Positions 1 through 10,136 of a stretch of 64,000 bases of DNA are shown one piece after another. The notes below the pieces were generated by a model. It searched no databases and was not told the DNA's origin. It saw only the letters and a program-made list of their open reading frames with translations. The translations under genes and the position numbers were made by a program. Within the stretch, counting starts at the first letter, position 1. Each line of letters opens with the position of its first letter. The stretch is from Haematococcus lacustris (Eukaryota; Chlorophyta; Chlorophyceae; Chlamydomonadales; Haematococcaceae): assembly GCA_030144725.1 (NCBI GenBank), contig JASKMD010000003.1, positions 18,627,859 through 18,691,858 of the forward strand. The letters run 5' to 3'.

Positions 1-66
1 ACTTACCCTACCTCTCATCCATGATCTGCACTGCCCTGCCACCACCCCGCAGCCCAGCCACCTGAC

Positions 67-1613
67 TTGTTCCCTCGCACTACCACAGGCTCTAGGCCGC
101 TGCTGCCAGCCTCATTCACAGCTTGCTTGACTCCTACTGCATGCAGGTGGTGGGGGGCGTGGGGGTGGAGGTCACACCACCAAACCCTCAATGCCGCCTC
201 GGAGCCTGCCTCAGCCCCCGGCCCCAGCCAGTCCCCCCACAGTGCCGCTGGCAAAACCAGCCCTGCCCCTACCACCATGTCCCCACCCCCCACCCCTGGC
301 CCTGACAGCTCGGACCAGCTGCAGCACCTGCCCCCAGCCAGCCCTGGGCCATCAGGGGGGTCCCTGCTCAACATCCTGCGGGTGCTGGTGCCAGGTGCCC
401 TGGAGGCCCCCAGCAGCCAGGCCCCCCTCAGCCCCTGCGCTGCCTGCGCCCTGCAGCAGGCTCATGAGTTCGATGGTCGGGACTGGCAAATGCGCTGCAG
501 GGAGGGGTGCTGCCACGCTGGGCACCCCCTGGCCCGCTTCCCCCCCGCCAGCTTTGACACAGTGGTGGACACGTTTGGGCTGTGCAGCCATGACAACCCC
601 CTGGTGGTGGGTGGCTGGGTGGCTGGGTAGGCAGGCAAGCAGGCAGCCAACCAGCCAGCCAAACAGCCAGCCAGCCAAATAGACAGGCCGGCGGCTAGGC
701 GGGCAGCAGGCAGGCGAGCGGGCAGGCAGGCAGGCAGGCAGGTGGAGAGCAGGGGACCCCTGCCTGGTGTCCCTGACACCCCTCCACACCCTGCAACACC
801 ACAACACCCTTAATCAGACCCTATTTGCAGCTAGCACACAGCTTCCACCCACTTGCTGCCCAGCTACCACCCAGCCACCACACTTGCTCTTCACCTCACA
901 CCTTCCTGGAATCACACTTGCACCCAGCCACCCGCAGACTGGCTGGCCAGCTGTCCCTGCTGACCTCAGGTGTTGCGCCAGGCTGCCCGTGTGTGCAAGC
1001 CAGGCGGCAAGGTGCTGCTGCTGGAACACGGCCGGTCCAGCTGGGGCTGGTGGAACCGCAGCCTGGACGAGGGTGCGCAGCGGCACCGCAGCAAGTGGGG
1101 CTGCTGGTGGAATCGCGACATCCTGGCCATCGTGCACCAGGTAGGCCAGGCCCAGCTGTTTCAAGGGCAGCAGCAGCACCGCCCTTGCCACCAACACTGT
1201 TTGGGGGCTCATGCAGATCACCGTCCTTGCTACCAGCATAGGGAACGGCAGGCAGCAGCAGCAGCCAAGCCAGACCCCCCACTCTGCAGCAGACACCTTC
1301 CATGTCCAACACTCTTGTCACACCCTGCAATTTGGCTACAAACCACGGCACTGCCTGGCGAGCCAATGATGTTGGCTGGCGGCCAGGCCTAGTGATGATA
1401 GTGGGGATGACGATGGCGGCTCAGCTAGTCCTAGTCAGCACCGCTAGTCAGTGAACTTCCCTGGTGACCATGCTGTGAAGTGATGCACCGCGGAGGTTTC
1501 GGCTGCAGGCCGGGTTGGTGGTGGAGTATGTGTCGCGCTGGCACTTTGGCACTTCCTACATTATCGTGGCCAGCCCTGCTCGCGTCACGCATCGGGACCT
1601 GGCGATTACGTAA
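67..1613 (+). CDS. OMS1/COQ5-like class I SAM methyltransferase, 3' part
   Basis: Three exons are visible. One ends at 606, followed by 970-1140 and 1509-1613 (stop TAA at 1611). All junctions are GT-AG and in phase 0. The product contains FDTVVDTFGLCSH, then VCKPGGKVLLLEHGRS, and ends in RWHFGTSYIIVAS. This order is typical of the C-terminal half of the ubiE/COQ5-like methyltransferases related to yeast mitochondrial OMS1: post-motif II, motif III with the PGG turn, and a terminal FGT-Y strand. The SAM-binding GxGxG motif is not visible, so further exons must lie upstream, probably outside the window. The frame is open back to position 67, but only about 530-606 is clearly family-like, so the true exon start is uncertain (a possible acceptor ends at 500). 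Substrate unknown. The intron after 606 holds GGCAG-type short repeats (about 630-745). Confidence 0.75.
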
Positions 1614-2285
1614 AAGCGGGAACCGGAGATGTAACTTGACAGCGGCGGACGACGGATGACAGTGACCCCGCACTAACCCGGAGCCTACCTTGGTCATGAC
1701 AGCTTTGCCAGGGGGATGAACTGCACCCGCAATCCAGCACCCTGCCGGAAATGTTATGTGTGAGCAGGAGTGTTGGTGCTGCACAGATGGCAAATCAGCG
1801 ACATGCAAACAGCAATGCGCTGCCCAGTACACATTGTGCATGCCAGCTGGAGCATAGTGTGTCTTGACAAGAGTCTTGTAAAGAGGTATCCATCAAAATG
1901 GCATCCCAGCTGATGTAAGCCGTGGTGCTGAGGGTAAGGTCATGGGGGGGCTGACACGACAAGGTCTGGTTTTAGTTGGGGGTCCGGCACCAGGCGCCGG
2001 CAGCAGGCAGCGAGTGGACAAGCCGAGACCAGCGTGGAGCAGCAGCTCTAGCGAACAAATCTCAGCGGCGAGACGGGTCTCCTTGTGACGGTGAGCCACA
2101 TCCCTGTGACCCCATCAACCGGACGCAGTGAGCTGATTGTGCACAAATGGAATGTCCGGCCAAAACACTTGTAACGCTTTGAAACACACAGGCACATGGG
2201 AACGTGGTCGGTGTGTTCCATTTTGTCACTCGATTGATCGCTGCCCGCACACGTAGCATACGCACACACCGCGCGTAGCACCACC
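1614..2285. other. intergenic region between methyltransferase and HDR
   Basis: No coding sequence recognised. It should hold the methyltransferase 3' UTR and the HDR promoter and 5' UTR. The context before the HDR start (CCACC then ATG) is favourable for initiation. No clear TATA box is seen. Confidence 0.5.
1877..1881 (+). terminator. candidate TGTAA polyadenylation signal of the methyltransferase gene
   Basis: TGTAA occurs about 265 nt after the stop. In chlamydomonadalean algae TGTAA replaces AATAAA as the main poly(A) signal. Supported by the motif and its position only. Confidence 0.35.
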
Positions 2286-5200
2286 ATGCAGCTCCTCGGA
2301 CATCAGCAGCTCGTTATGGGCGGAGCTCAACGCCCCCCCGTCGTCAGGCGATGTGCTCGCTTGTGCGTTCAGTGCACTGTGGCAGGTAATTGTTGTGTTT
2401 CATTGCAGTAGGCAGCCGGATGCGCAGGTCAGCTAGGCAAATGACCCCGGTGTGTTCAAGCTGCACCTCCGGGCCCTGTTGCAGGCGTGGAGACCGAGAA
2501 GATTGATGGGAGAACGATTCGGCGCTCTCTCAACCAGACTGGCCGGTATACGCGGCAGCCCAGCAACAACACTGAGAGCCAGCAGCTGATGGACACACAC
2601 GGCGTGGGTTATTCCTCGTCGGGCCTAGTCGCTCAGATGCGAGAGAACGGGAACGTATGGCAGCAGGGTGAGGTGACCGTTAAGTTGGCCAAGGCTTATG
2701 GCTACTGCTGGGGCGTGGAACGCGCTGTGCGTATGGCGTATGAGGCGCGCAATAGCTTCCCCGACCGAAACATGTTCATTACAAACGAAATCATCCACAA
2801 CCCAGAAGTCAACGAGGTGAGCACCACGCAGCCGTGCAAGCAGGAAAGCTGCAAGAGCCAGAGCTGTGCACAGGCTGCCCTGTGGGTGTGCCACTGCCAG
2901 CACAGTGGGTTGCCTCCATGTGCAGCGGCTGCGGGAGCTTGACATCAACATTGTGGAGGAGACTGAGGACAAGGGCAAGGACTACAGCAGTATTCAGAAG
3001 GGCGACGTAGTCATCTTCCCAGCATTTGGTGCAACGGCACAAGAAATGAAGTATTTTCGGGACAAGGGCGTGCAGATGGTGGACACCACCTGCCCCTGGG
3101 TGGCAAAGGTGCGAGTTGCCTGCTGAAGGGGAGCGTGACCCTATATCTCACATTGACTGCAGTCAGTGAGCTGCTCCAGTGCTATGTCTCAGTGATATGT
3201 TCTGCAGCATGCTGTCTGTCCTCCATGCATTCAGCACGCATTCCCCATGCAGTCGCAGGCTTCTGCCACAGCTGCAGCCACGCCATGAGAGCAGTTGTAA
3301 GCCAACACTAGCTAGCATCCGCCACTGGACCACGGGTAGTGTGGACAACCACCCACCCCAGCTGCCCAGCAGCCTTCCTGGCCAGTCAGGCCAATGGACC
3401 ATGCTGGGCAAGACTGCTACATTGTGCCTGTAGCAGCGCTGTGCAGCAAGCCGCCAGTGCTTTGCCTGCAGTGCTCTCCCTCTGTGCAGCTTCTCATGCA
3501 GCAGGGCATGAGTACCTGCCCCTGACAGGCAACACACCAGCAGGCACGGGCTAGAGTGGGTCCCATCATTCCACACTACCAGTCAGCTCAGCTCCAGCCT
3601 GCTCCATGGGCAGCTCAGGTCGTGCTGCTGCAGCTTCTTGAAACTGCCTAGTCCCTGGCTCCAGTGCCATCCTTGCTGCCGTCAGCAGCCAACAGCAACA
3701 CAGCACTGGCACCTGCACATGCCCAGTCTTCGGTTCACCGCTGGCACCATTGTCTATCACCTATCACTGAGAGAGGCGAACGCAGGGCTTACTGAGGGAA
3801 GGGGACAAGAGGCATGCACGAAGGCGGGGTGAGGGGGTGTGACCAGGGTGATGCATGTTGCTGCTGGCTGGTGCCCTGCTTGCCCATGAAGGTGTGGAAC
3901 TCGGTGGACACCTACACAAAGAAGAACAGCACTTCTGTTATCCACGGCAAGTACTCTCATGAGGAGACCGTGGCCACCGCCTCCTTTGCCAGCGACTACA
4001 TCATCGTGAAGGACCTGAAGGAAGCGCAGTACCTGTGTGACTACATCATGTTTGGCGGCAGCAAGGAAGAGTTCATGGCAAAGTTCAAAAATGCGGTGTC
4101 GGCGGGATTCGATCCAGAGACCATGCTTGTCAAGGTGGGGTGCCCGGTTGCAGGTGGATGGGTGAGCAGTGAAGGCGATGCAGGGGAGGCAGAACCGAGT
4201 AGGTGGCAGGTGGCAGTGTGCTGGGTTGGTGTGGGGCCAAGTCAGAGGTAGGGCTTGGTGTGTAGCGTCTAGCTGGCAGGTCTCTGCAGCGCCCTCAAGG
4301 TCCAGGCTAGCTGAACCCTGTGTGACCAAGGCTGGGCCAGTCCGGGAGAGTCGGGGAGGTGTGTGTGATTCACGAGGTGTGACCCAAGGTGTGATTCAGT
4401 CCACAAGCTGTGTACTCTCACAGCCCTGATGCAGCCCACAAGCTGTGTACTCTCACAGCCCTGATGCAGCCAGGGTCAGATACTTCTGGCAGCTGGGTAC
4501 ATGCTTCACCAAGGCTCCAGGAGGCCAGCATGCCCCTGCCCTGCCTGAATGAGGGCGGCTGCAGCTGTCTTGCTCTGCCCGCCAAGCAGGCAGTCAGAGC
4601 CTTGCAGGCAGGCGGCTATGGTGTGTGAGGCAGGAAGTGCTGCTGTGTCCACCCTGATCCCAGGTGGGCCTGGCCAACCAGACCACCATGCTCAAGGGGG
4701 AGACGGAGCAGATCGGCAAGATGCTGGAGCAGACCATGATGCGCAAGTACGGGCCCGACAAGCTGCAGGAGCACTTCATCGTGATGGACACCATCTGTGA
4801 CGCTACTCAAGAGAGGCAGGACGCGCTGTACGACATCACGGCAGACCCCAAGGCCATCGACCTCATGATCGTGGTTGGCGGCTTTAACTCCTCAAACACC
4901 AGCCATCTGCAGGTCAGCAGAGGGCTTGCTCAGGCACCTACCGCCCACCTGCCCCAGCAGGGCCTAGCCTAGTAGCCTCTTACAGACTGGCAGGGGGCTA
5001 CCAGCTGCAGGGCGTGCACGGTGTGGTGCACAGAATGATGCGTGGCAGGCTGCAGCATACAGTAGAGAACGCTCCAGCTGCTGCCTTGCTTGGCGCTTGC
5101 ATGGGACTTGGCCCCTGGCACTTGCAGCGCGGCACATGCCTGCCACGGTCTCCCGGCTCCCACGCTGCCACCTCAGCCATGTCTGGCTCAAGGCTGATCA

Positions 5201-5735
5201 CACTGTGCTGCCACCACGGCCAGCCCAGCAGGCAATGATGCAGGGGATGCCTACAACAGGCATCGCCTTCTCAGGCTGTGCATGAAAAACACACAATGTC
5301 TGCCAGTCACCAATACTGGCCTGTCCTGACCCTCCACAAGGTTCATCTAGCTTTGATCACACAGAGCCTGGACCATTGCCCAGAGAGTGACGCACAGCCC
5401 TAGCCTACCTCACCCTGGCCCCTTCCCATCCTCCTCCCCCTTGCGATGTGCAGGAGATAGCAGAGCACAAGGGCATCCCCTCCTACTGGGTGGATTCTGC
5501 CGCCCGCATTGACGTTGCGGGCAACAAGGTGCTGCACAAGCTGGCCTATGGTGAGCTTAAAGAGACCAGCGGCTGGCTGCCAGCTGGGCCCCTAACCATC
5601 GGGGTCACCTCGGGCGCCTCCACCCCTGACAAGGCGGTGGAGGAGGTGATGGACAAGGTGTTCAAGATCAAGGACCCGGCCTTCGCTGGCATCACCCCTC
5701 GAGAGTGCGCCCCCATGAAGGTGCCAACGCATTAG
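2286..5735 (+). CDS. HDR: 4-hydroxy-3-methylbut-2-enyl diphosphate reductase (HDR/IspH), plastid
   Basis: Six exons: 2286-2385, 2485-2816, 2926-3108, 3892-4134, 4664-4912, 5454-5735. All introns are GT-AG, the phases close, and the product is 462 aa. HDR makes the last step of the plastid MEP pathway, reductively dehydrating HMBPP to IPP and DMAPP with a [4Fe-4S] cluster fed by ferredoxin. The three cluster cysteines are present: C108 ([10 protein letters not shown]), C200 (DTTCPWVAK) and C331 ([12 protein letters not shown]). Other family blocks are [43 protein letters not shown] and [14 protein letters not shown]. Residues 1 to about 40 are rich in Arg, Ala and Cys and lack acidic residues, as expected for a chloroplast transit peptide. 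The next roughly 60 residues are the N-terminal extension known from plant and cyanobacterial HDR. The 3' UTR appears long. No broken or missing key residue was seen. Confidence 0.97.
4402..4471. repeat. 35-bp tandem duplication in HDR intron 4
   Basis: Two adjacent identical 35-bp units, 4402-4436 and 4437-4471, lie inside the intron between HDR exons 4 and 5. Confidence 0.85.
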
Positions 5736-6841
5736 GCAGGCGAGCCAGCTAGAGGATGATGGCTGGCTGGCACAGCTCAAGCCGGCAGCCGTGAGGCTGC
5801 TTGGCACAGCCAGCTATAGCGAGCCAGCTTGAGCCAGCTTGAGCCAGCCAGCTTGAAAGGCCACCCTTGGGATAGGGAGGCATAGGGAGGCAGCATGGCT
5901 GCGTCTGGGCTGGGCAGGCAGGCGGGGTGGTGCTACGGTGGGCTGATGGCAGCTGAGGCCAACCACACTTGGCATGCACTGCTTGTACCTGATGACCTTG
6001 ACTGGGGGGAGGGGAGCCAGACACATGGCAGGGAATACGCGGGGCAGGCGTTTGCGAGTACCTCATGGGGATGGCAGTGCAGTGGCAGACACGCACCGTG
6101 TGGCGGTGAGGGGGTGCAGAGATGTAGCAGGCATAACAGAGTACGTGGTTCTTGAGTGCCAGAGTGGTTGGGTGTTGTTGGCGTGGTTTGGGGCAAGCCG
6201 AAATCTTGAGTTACAGGTCCGTGAAAACAGGATTGGAGTGTGGCATAAATGGTGCCAGGCTATCATGGCGTGCTCTTGTTGGCGTGAGGCTTCAACCCTC
6301 AGCGCTCGGTGTTGTGTGGGGGGCAAGACGTCGCTGATGGCTGCAAACCGGCGGTGCGTGGCGTTGCTAGGGTGAGGGATGATTGAACGGGCGGGCGGAA
6401 GCGCGTGTATCACGACGTTGTCATATGTAATGTGCGTCATGTCATGTTCACTCGACTCAAAAAGGCACGCCCACACCTGAACGCACAGTGCAGAACACCA
6501 TCGTCAATCTTCAACCTGCATGCCCTTAAGTAGCACCACGACCCACTTGGACGGACGCGCCATGAGCATGTTCTGATGGCGTGCAGACTGCGCACGTGCT
6601 AAAGACACGTCTCAGCGTCAGCCGGTCCTGGCTATTGGAAACAGCCAAACAACCAGACTCATACAACATGCTCCCTGCCCTCTGCTCTGCCATGTGTCAG
6701 GAGCAGCCCTAGAGCGTGTGACAGCTGCTCCTGCTAAAGCCTCTGCTCAGCCGTGCACATGCCGCAGCCAACACGGTGCGGGGCATAGCGCAAACGCCCT
6801 GGACCCCCTGGTGCTGGGCCTAGTAAATCTCGACCAAACAA
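5736..6841. other. HDR 3' UTR and intergenic DNA
   Basis: No credible coding sequence. Short GCCAGCTTGA-type repeats occur at about 5808-5850. A TGTAA motif at 6426-6430 is the best candidate poly(A) signal for HDR, about 690 nt after the stop. HDR and the next gene on the minus strand are convergent here. Confidence 0.45.
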
Positions 6842-7245
6842 AACAAAATTCGTTCAACAAGGAACAACATGTTTGACTGTGGGTAATCTCACTCCGCTAC
6901 AATCAAATTGAAGCATCCTCGGTCGCACCCCTGATGACTGCCAGCCCCACACCGATGGCACATTCCCCCTAAACCAATGGGCACCTCATCAAAACTAACA
7001 GCACATGCTTTGGAGCGCTGCTGGTACTCCTTGCCAATTGGGAGCGGAGCCTCTAGGTCCTTCCAGCTGCACAGCTCCAGGGGGCGCTGCATGCTCTCCC
7101 CAATGCGCTGGAAGTTGAGGCAAGGGTAAGTGTCCCGATCCAGCCACCTGCCCCATGGGGGGCCCTGGGGTCGTGGGATTGGGCCAGGTGCAGCAAGTCG
7201 CTGGTCCTGGGCAGGGGGGGCCTGTACTGAGAGAGGAGGTGGCTC
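6842..7245 (-). pseudogene. 5'-truncated Fanzor (TnpB-like) copy B with conserved 3' end
   Basis: Reading the minus strand from 7245 downward gives a Pro-rich linker, then WLDRDTYPCLNFQRIGE and the tail LELCSWKDLEAPLPIGKEYQQ. This matches the RuvC-III region of the intact gene at 28989-32179 (there DRDTNACLNFQRIGE). The conserved NA after DRDT is YP here, and the C-terminal tail carries a deletion. About 165 bp of non-coding sequence (7010-6845) then matches the region downstream of the intact gene, ending in a shared TTGTTCCTTGTTGAA block. Everything 5' of the linker is missing. The copy starts immediately after the stop codon of the neighbouring minus-strand gene, so it forms that gene's 3' UTR. 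Confidence 0.8.
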
Positions 7246-9598
7246 TTAATGCAGGGTTGGGCCAAGCAGGCTTAGAGGAGGTTCGGAGAGTACTGGGTGC
7301 TGTCTGCTAGGCTGGCTCCGTATGGGGACAGATGAAGGCACCTGCTCACACATTCCCAGATTTTTTCTCACACCCCTCTTCAGCTCAACCCTCTGCCCCT
7401 TGCTCCCCAAGCACTGCTGAGGAGCAGCCTGCATGAGGGCAGCCTCCATGAGGGGCTGCACAGGGCCCTAGGGGCGCCAGCAGCTACAAGCAGTGCACTC
7501 GCCTGACGTACACCTTGGCTGCCTGTTCCACTAGCTGGGCCCAGTTGCTGTCGCTGTCCATGCTGCTCCCCTCCCTAGGCAGCACCACCCTGGGCAACCT
7601 GCGGGGCGGCAGTTCGCTGACTTGGCCCTGCCGATCCACAAAGGTGACGCTGAGCATGTCGCCGCGGCCGCAACTGAGGATTTCGCCGGCAAAGGCGACG
7701 TTGAGCGCGGTGGCCAGGTCGCTACGCGTCTTCAGGCCGTCTGTGGGCAGGCTTATTCCCCAACGCACGCCCGCGTAGAAGATCTTCACGCGGCGAGGCA
7801 GGCCTGCGGGACAAGCACGAGCGCGGGAGGGCGGCGGTTGCCCACACTGCCAAGCAGCGAGCCTGGTCCCACGATATATTGGTGCTGTGCCTGGTAGACG
7901 GGCTGGATAAGCAATGAGCTGGGTCACTGGTGGGCCTGCTGGCCTGGAGGCACTGCTGGATGTCAGCCATCAAGACTCCTTCCACATGCTATGGGAGGTG
8001 TGGGAACATTAGGAAAGGTGGGACTGCCAAAACAACCTCCTTCTATTGTGGAAGTGTGAATGCTTGCTGCTGCCTGACTGATCTAGCCATGCCCCAAGAG
8101 CTGGGCTGGTAGCTCACATTCACCATTTCTTATCCAGTACATCATCTAAACCCTTCCAAACTAGACGCTGACCCCGCTGCTGATGCTGGTGTTTGTGTTA
8201 AAGCTAGTGTTGGAGCTGTGTGCTGCCAACATGGCATGCATGGTGCTGCCACCCCTGCTGCTGTGGCTGCCACTGCTGTTGACTGGCAGGAGCAAGAGAG
8301 TGGGGCATGGCAGGGAAGGTGGACCTCCGCCTGGTGCGCCCAGCCTGAAGCCAGCGGTGTGACCAGCCAGTCCAGGGCCTAATGTGGTGCCCTCAGGTGC
8401 CCCCATGCCAGCCCCCACAGCCTCACTGCAGCCAGCCAGCTACAAGTGCACCAAGCACTAAGCGCACCAAGCTGAGCAGGCAGCAGAACCTACCCAGCCC
8501 ACCAAGGGCAAAGGCCAGGGCCAGGGCAAGGCTGCCAAGCTCAAACCGGCCAGGCGGGCAGCCAGGCAGGGACTGCAATGCAGCGCTGAACATGCAGCGC
8601 ATGGGAAGAGCAAACTTCACCCGCTGTAGCTGTGCTGGGAGCTCGGGCAAACAAAGCTGCCAGCCAAGGGAAGGGAGCATACTGGCCTGCGCTACAAGCG
8701 GCTACAAGACTGACCACCACAGGCCCAGCAGCAGCCTATGGCACAGTGGCATGTGCCTTGTTGAAGCTGAAGTACACTAGTGCATGGTTGTCATGCCAAA
8801 CTGGCTGGCCGCCCCTTAGCAAGTCAGGCAGGAGATAAGGTACCTGCAGCCTTAGGCACACTGTGGTGGATGTGGTAGATGTCGCGTCTGGCACGGCATG
8901 TGAGCTATGCCGGCACTGAAGCTGGCACCGCAAACAGCACACAGCTGGTGACTCACATTGTCTGGACGCATTGCCACTGAGGCACTGTGCTTGCAGCTCC
9001 TTCAGCTGTGCCCGCACTGCCGTGCTTGCTGCTACTGCTGCTGCTTGCATGGGTGCTAGAGACTGTATCTGCAGCGCTGCTGCCGGACTAGTGCATGGCA
9101 GGGCGTCTGGAGTATGGCCCTCGCCCTGCACAAAGCATGGCCCAGCGTGCACAAAACCTTCAGTGATCATGCCCAATGCCTATGACAGCGTGTGCTTGTT
9201 GAACAGAAGGTCAATGCTGACCTGAGGTCTTAGTCTCTTGGGTGGGGGTTCAGATGTGGCACAACCCTGAGCTGGAGCAGGCCCGTCAGGGGTTGTTGTC
9301 AACACTGGAGCCAATGCAGGCTGTTCAGCTCCATCTTGATCACCTGCATTTGTCTGTTTCTTCACAGCTGACCAAGCATGCACCCTGTGGCTGAACAGCT
9401 TGCTGAGGGCCAGGCCTCACCTGAGCTGGTACTGCGGGAACTGCGGTGGGGTGCTGCCCGGTCCTGTTGCTTAAGCTTTCGCGAAGGTATGGCCAACACA
9501 GAGCGTTCCGCAGGTCGTCGTCGCAAGCTTCCTAAGTTTATCTCACGATGCAGTTTAAGACTCAAAGCTTCGCTTTCTGCATCGCGTTCCAGCGCCAT
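7246..9598 (-). CDS. unrecognised protein with a PB1-like segment
   Basis: Five minus-strand exons fit with GT-AG sites and consistent phases: 9598-9421, 9343-9222, 9125-8957, 7803-7514 and 7455-7246 (stop TAA), giving 322 aa. Residues 1-60 are basic (LKLHREINLGSLRRRP), and residues 60-155 are low-complexity Ala/Pro/Gln with a basic patch PPPKRLRP that could be a nuclear localisation signal. Residues about 157-253 form one compact segment that begins RRVKIFYAGVRWGISLP, continues with TRSDLATALNVAFAGEI and MLSVTFVDRQGQV, and ends NWAQLVEQAAK. This resembles the order of a PB1 (ubiquitin-like, AUX/IAA-ARF or NLP type) interaction domain, but that is an inference from pattern only. The last exon is Gln/Ser/Pro-rich. 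The 1.15-kb intron 3 holds a Fanzor-type fragment. The gene is divergent from SF3B3, 538 bp away. Exon structure is fairly secure, function is not. Confidence 0.65.
8310..8680 (+). pseudogene. Fanzor (TnpB-like) copy E, degenerate
   Basis: In the plus strand, opposite to the host gene, one frame reads VRPA-stop-SQRCDQPVQGLMWCP, matching SRPAWSQR...VRGLKW of the intact gene with a stop in place of Trp. A nearby frame gives GRDCNAALNMQRMG, the RuvC-III motif. The linker between is basic (KAKARARA). It lies in an intron of the minus-strand gene at 7246-9598. It is clearly inactive. Confidence 0.7.
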
Positions 9599-10136
9599 GC
9601 CTTGAAACTTTGCTACAGAGGCTCAGTCTTGGCGCGAGCTTTTGTTCCTAATACACAGAATTCATACTGCCTACCTATATCCATGTATGCCATGTTGGCA
9701 TTGCCAAACTATGTTCCTGACACCCAAGCTGCGAGACGACACAGGGTGCGAGATCTAAGCTGCCAGCTAACATTGTTGCTCTGTTTCCAGCTTTGCCATG
9801 TGATGTGTGTACATACCTCTATTAGTTTAAGCCCTCTTCTAGGATCTTGCCCTACATACATCCCGGGGAAAGCTCAATTGCACCTGGCATAGCACCGGGC
9901 TATTCTGGTCATCTGGCATTAGCAAACAGAAGGAGCATATGCTAACTACTACGGCAGTAAAAGCCAGGCCCCACACACTCCTCACAGACTGCTGTGCACA
10001 TTTCAATGTGCACAATGCACAAAGCGCCTATGGTTCACTCATGGCGAACATGGAAGCAAGCCTATTGCACAGTGACGCCTTGGCGCCTGCGATGCGTCAC
10101 CAGGCGTGTAGCGGAGGAACATAGAGGGGGCATAGG
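9599..10136. promoter_or_regulatory. shared intergenic region of two divergent genes
   Basis: The minus-strand gene starts at 9598 and SF3B3 at 10137, so these 538 bp should contain both promoters and 5' UTRs. No core promoter element can be named with confidence. The stretch is more AT-rich than its neighbours, consistent with a promoter. Confidence 0.45.
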
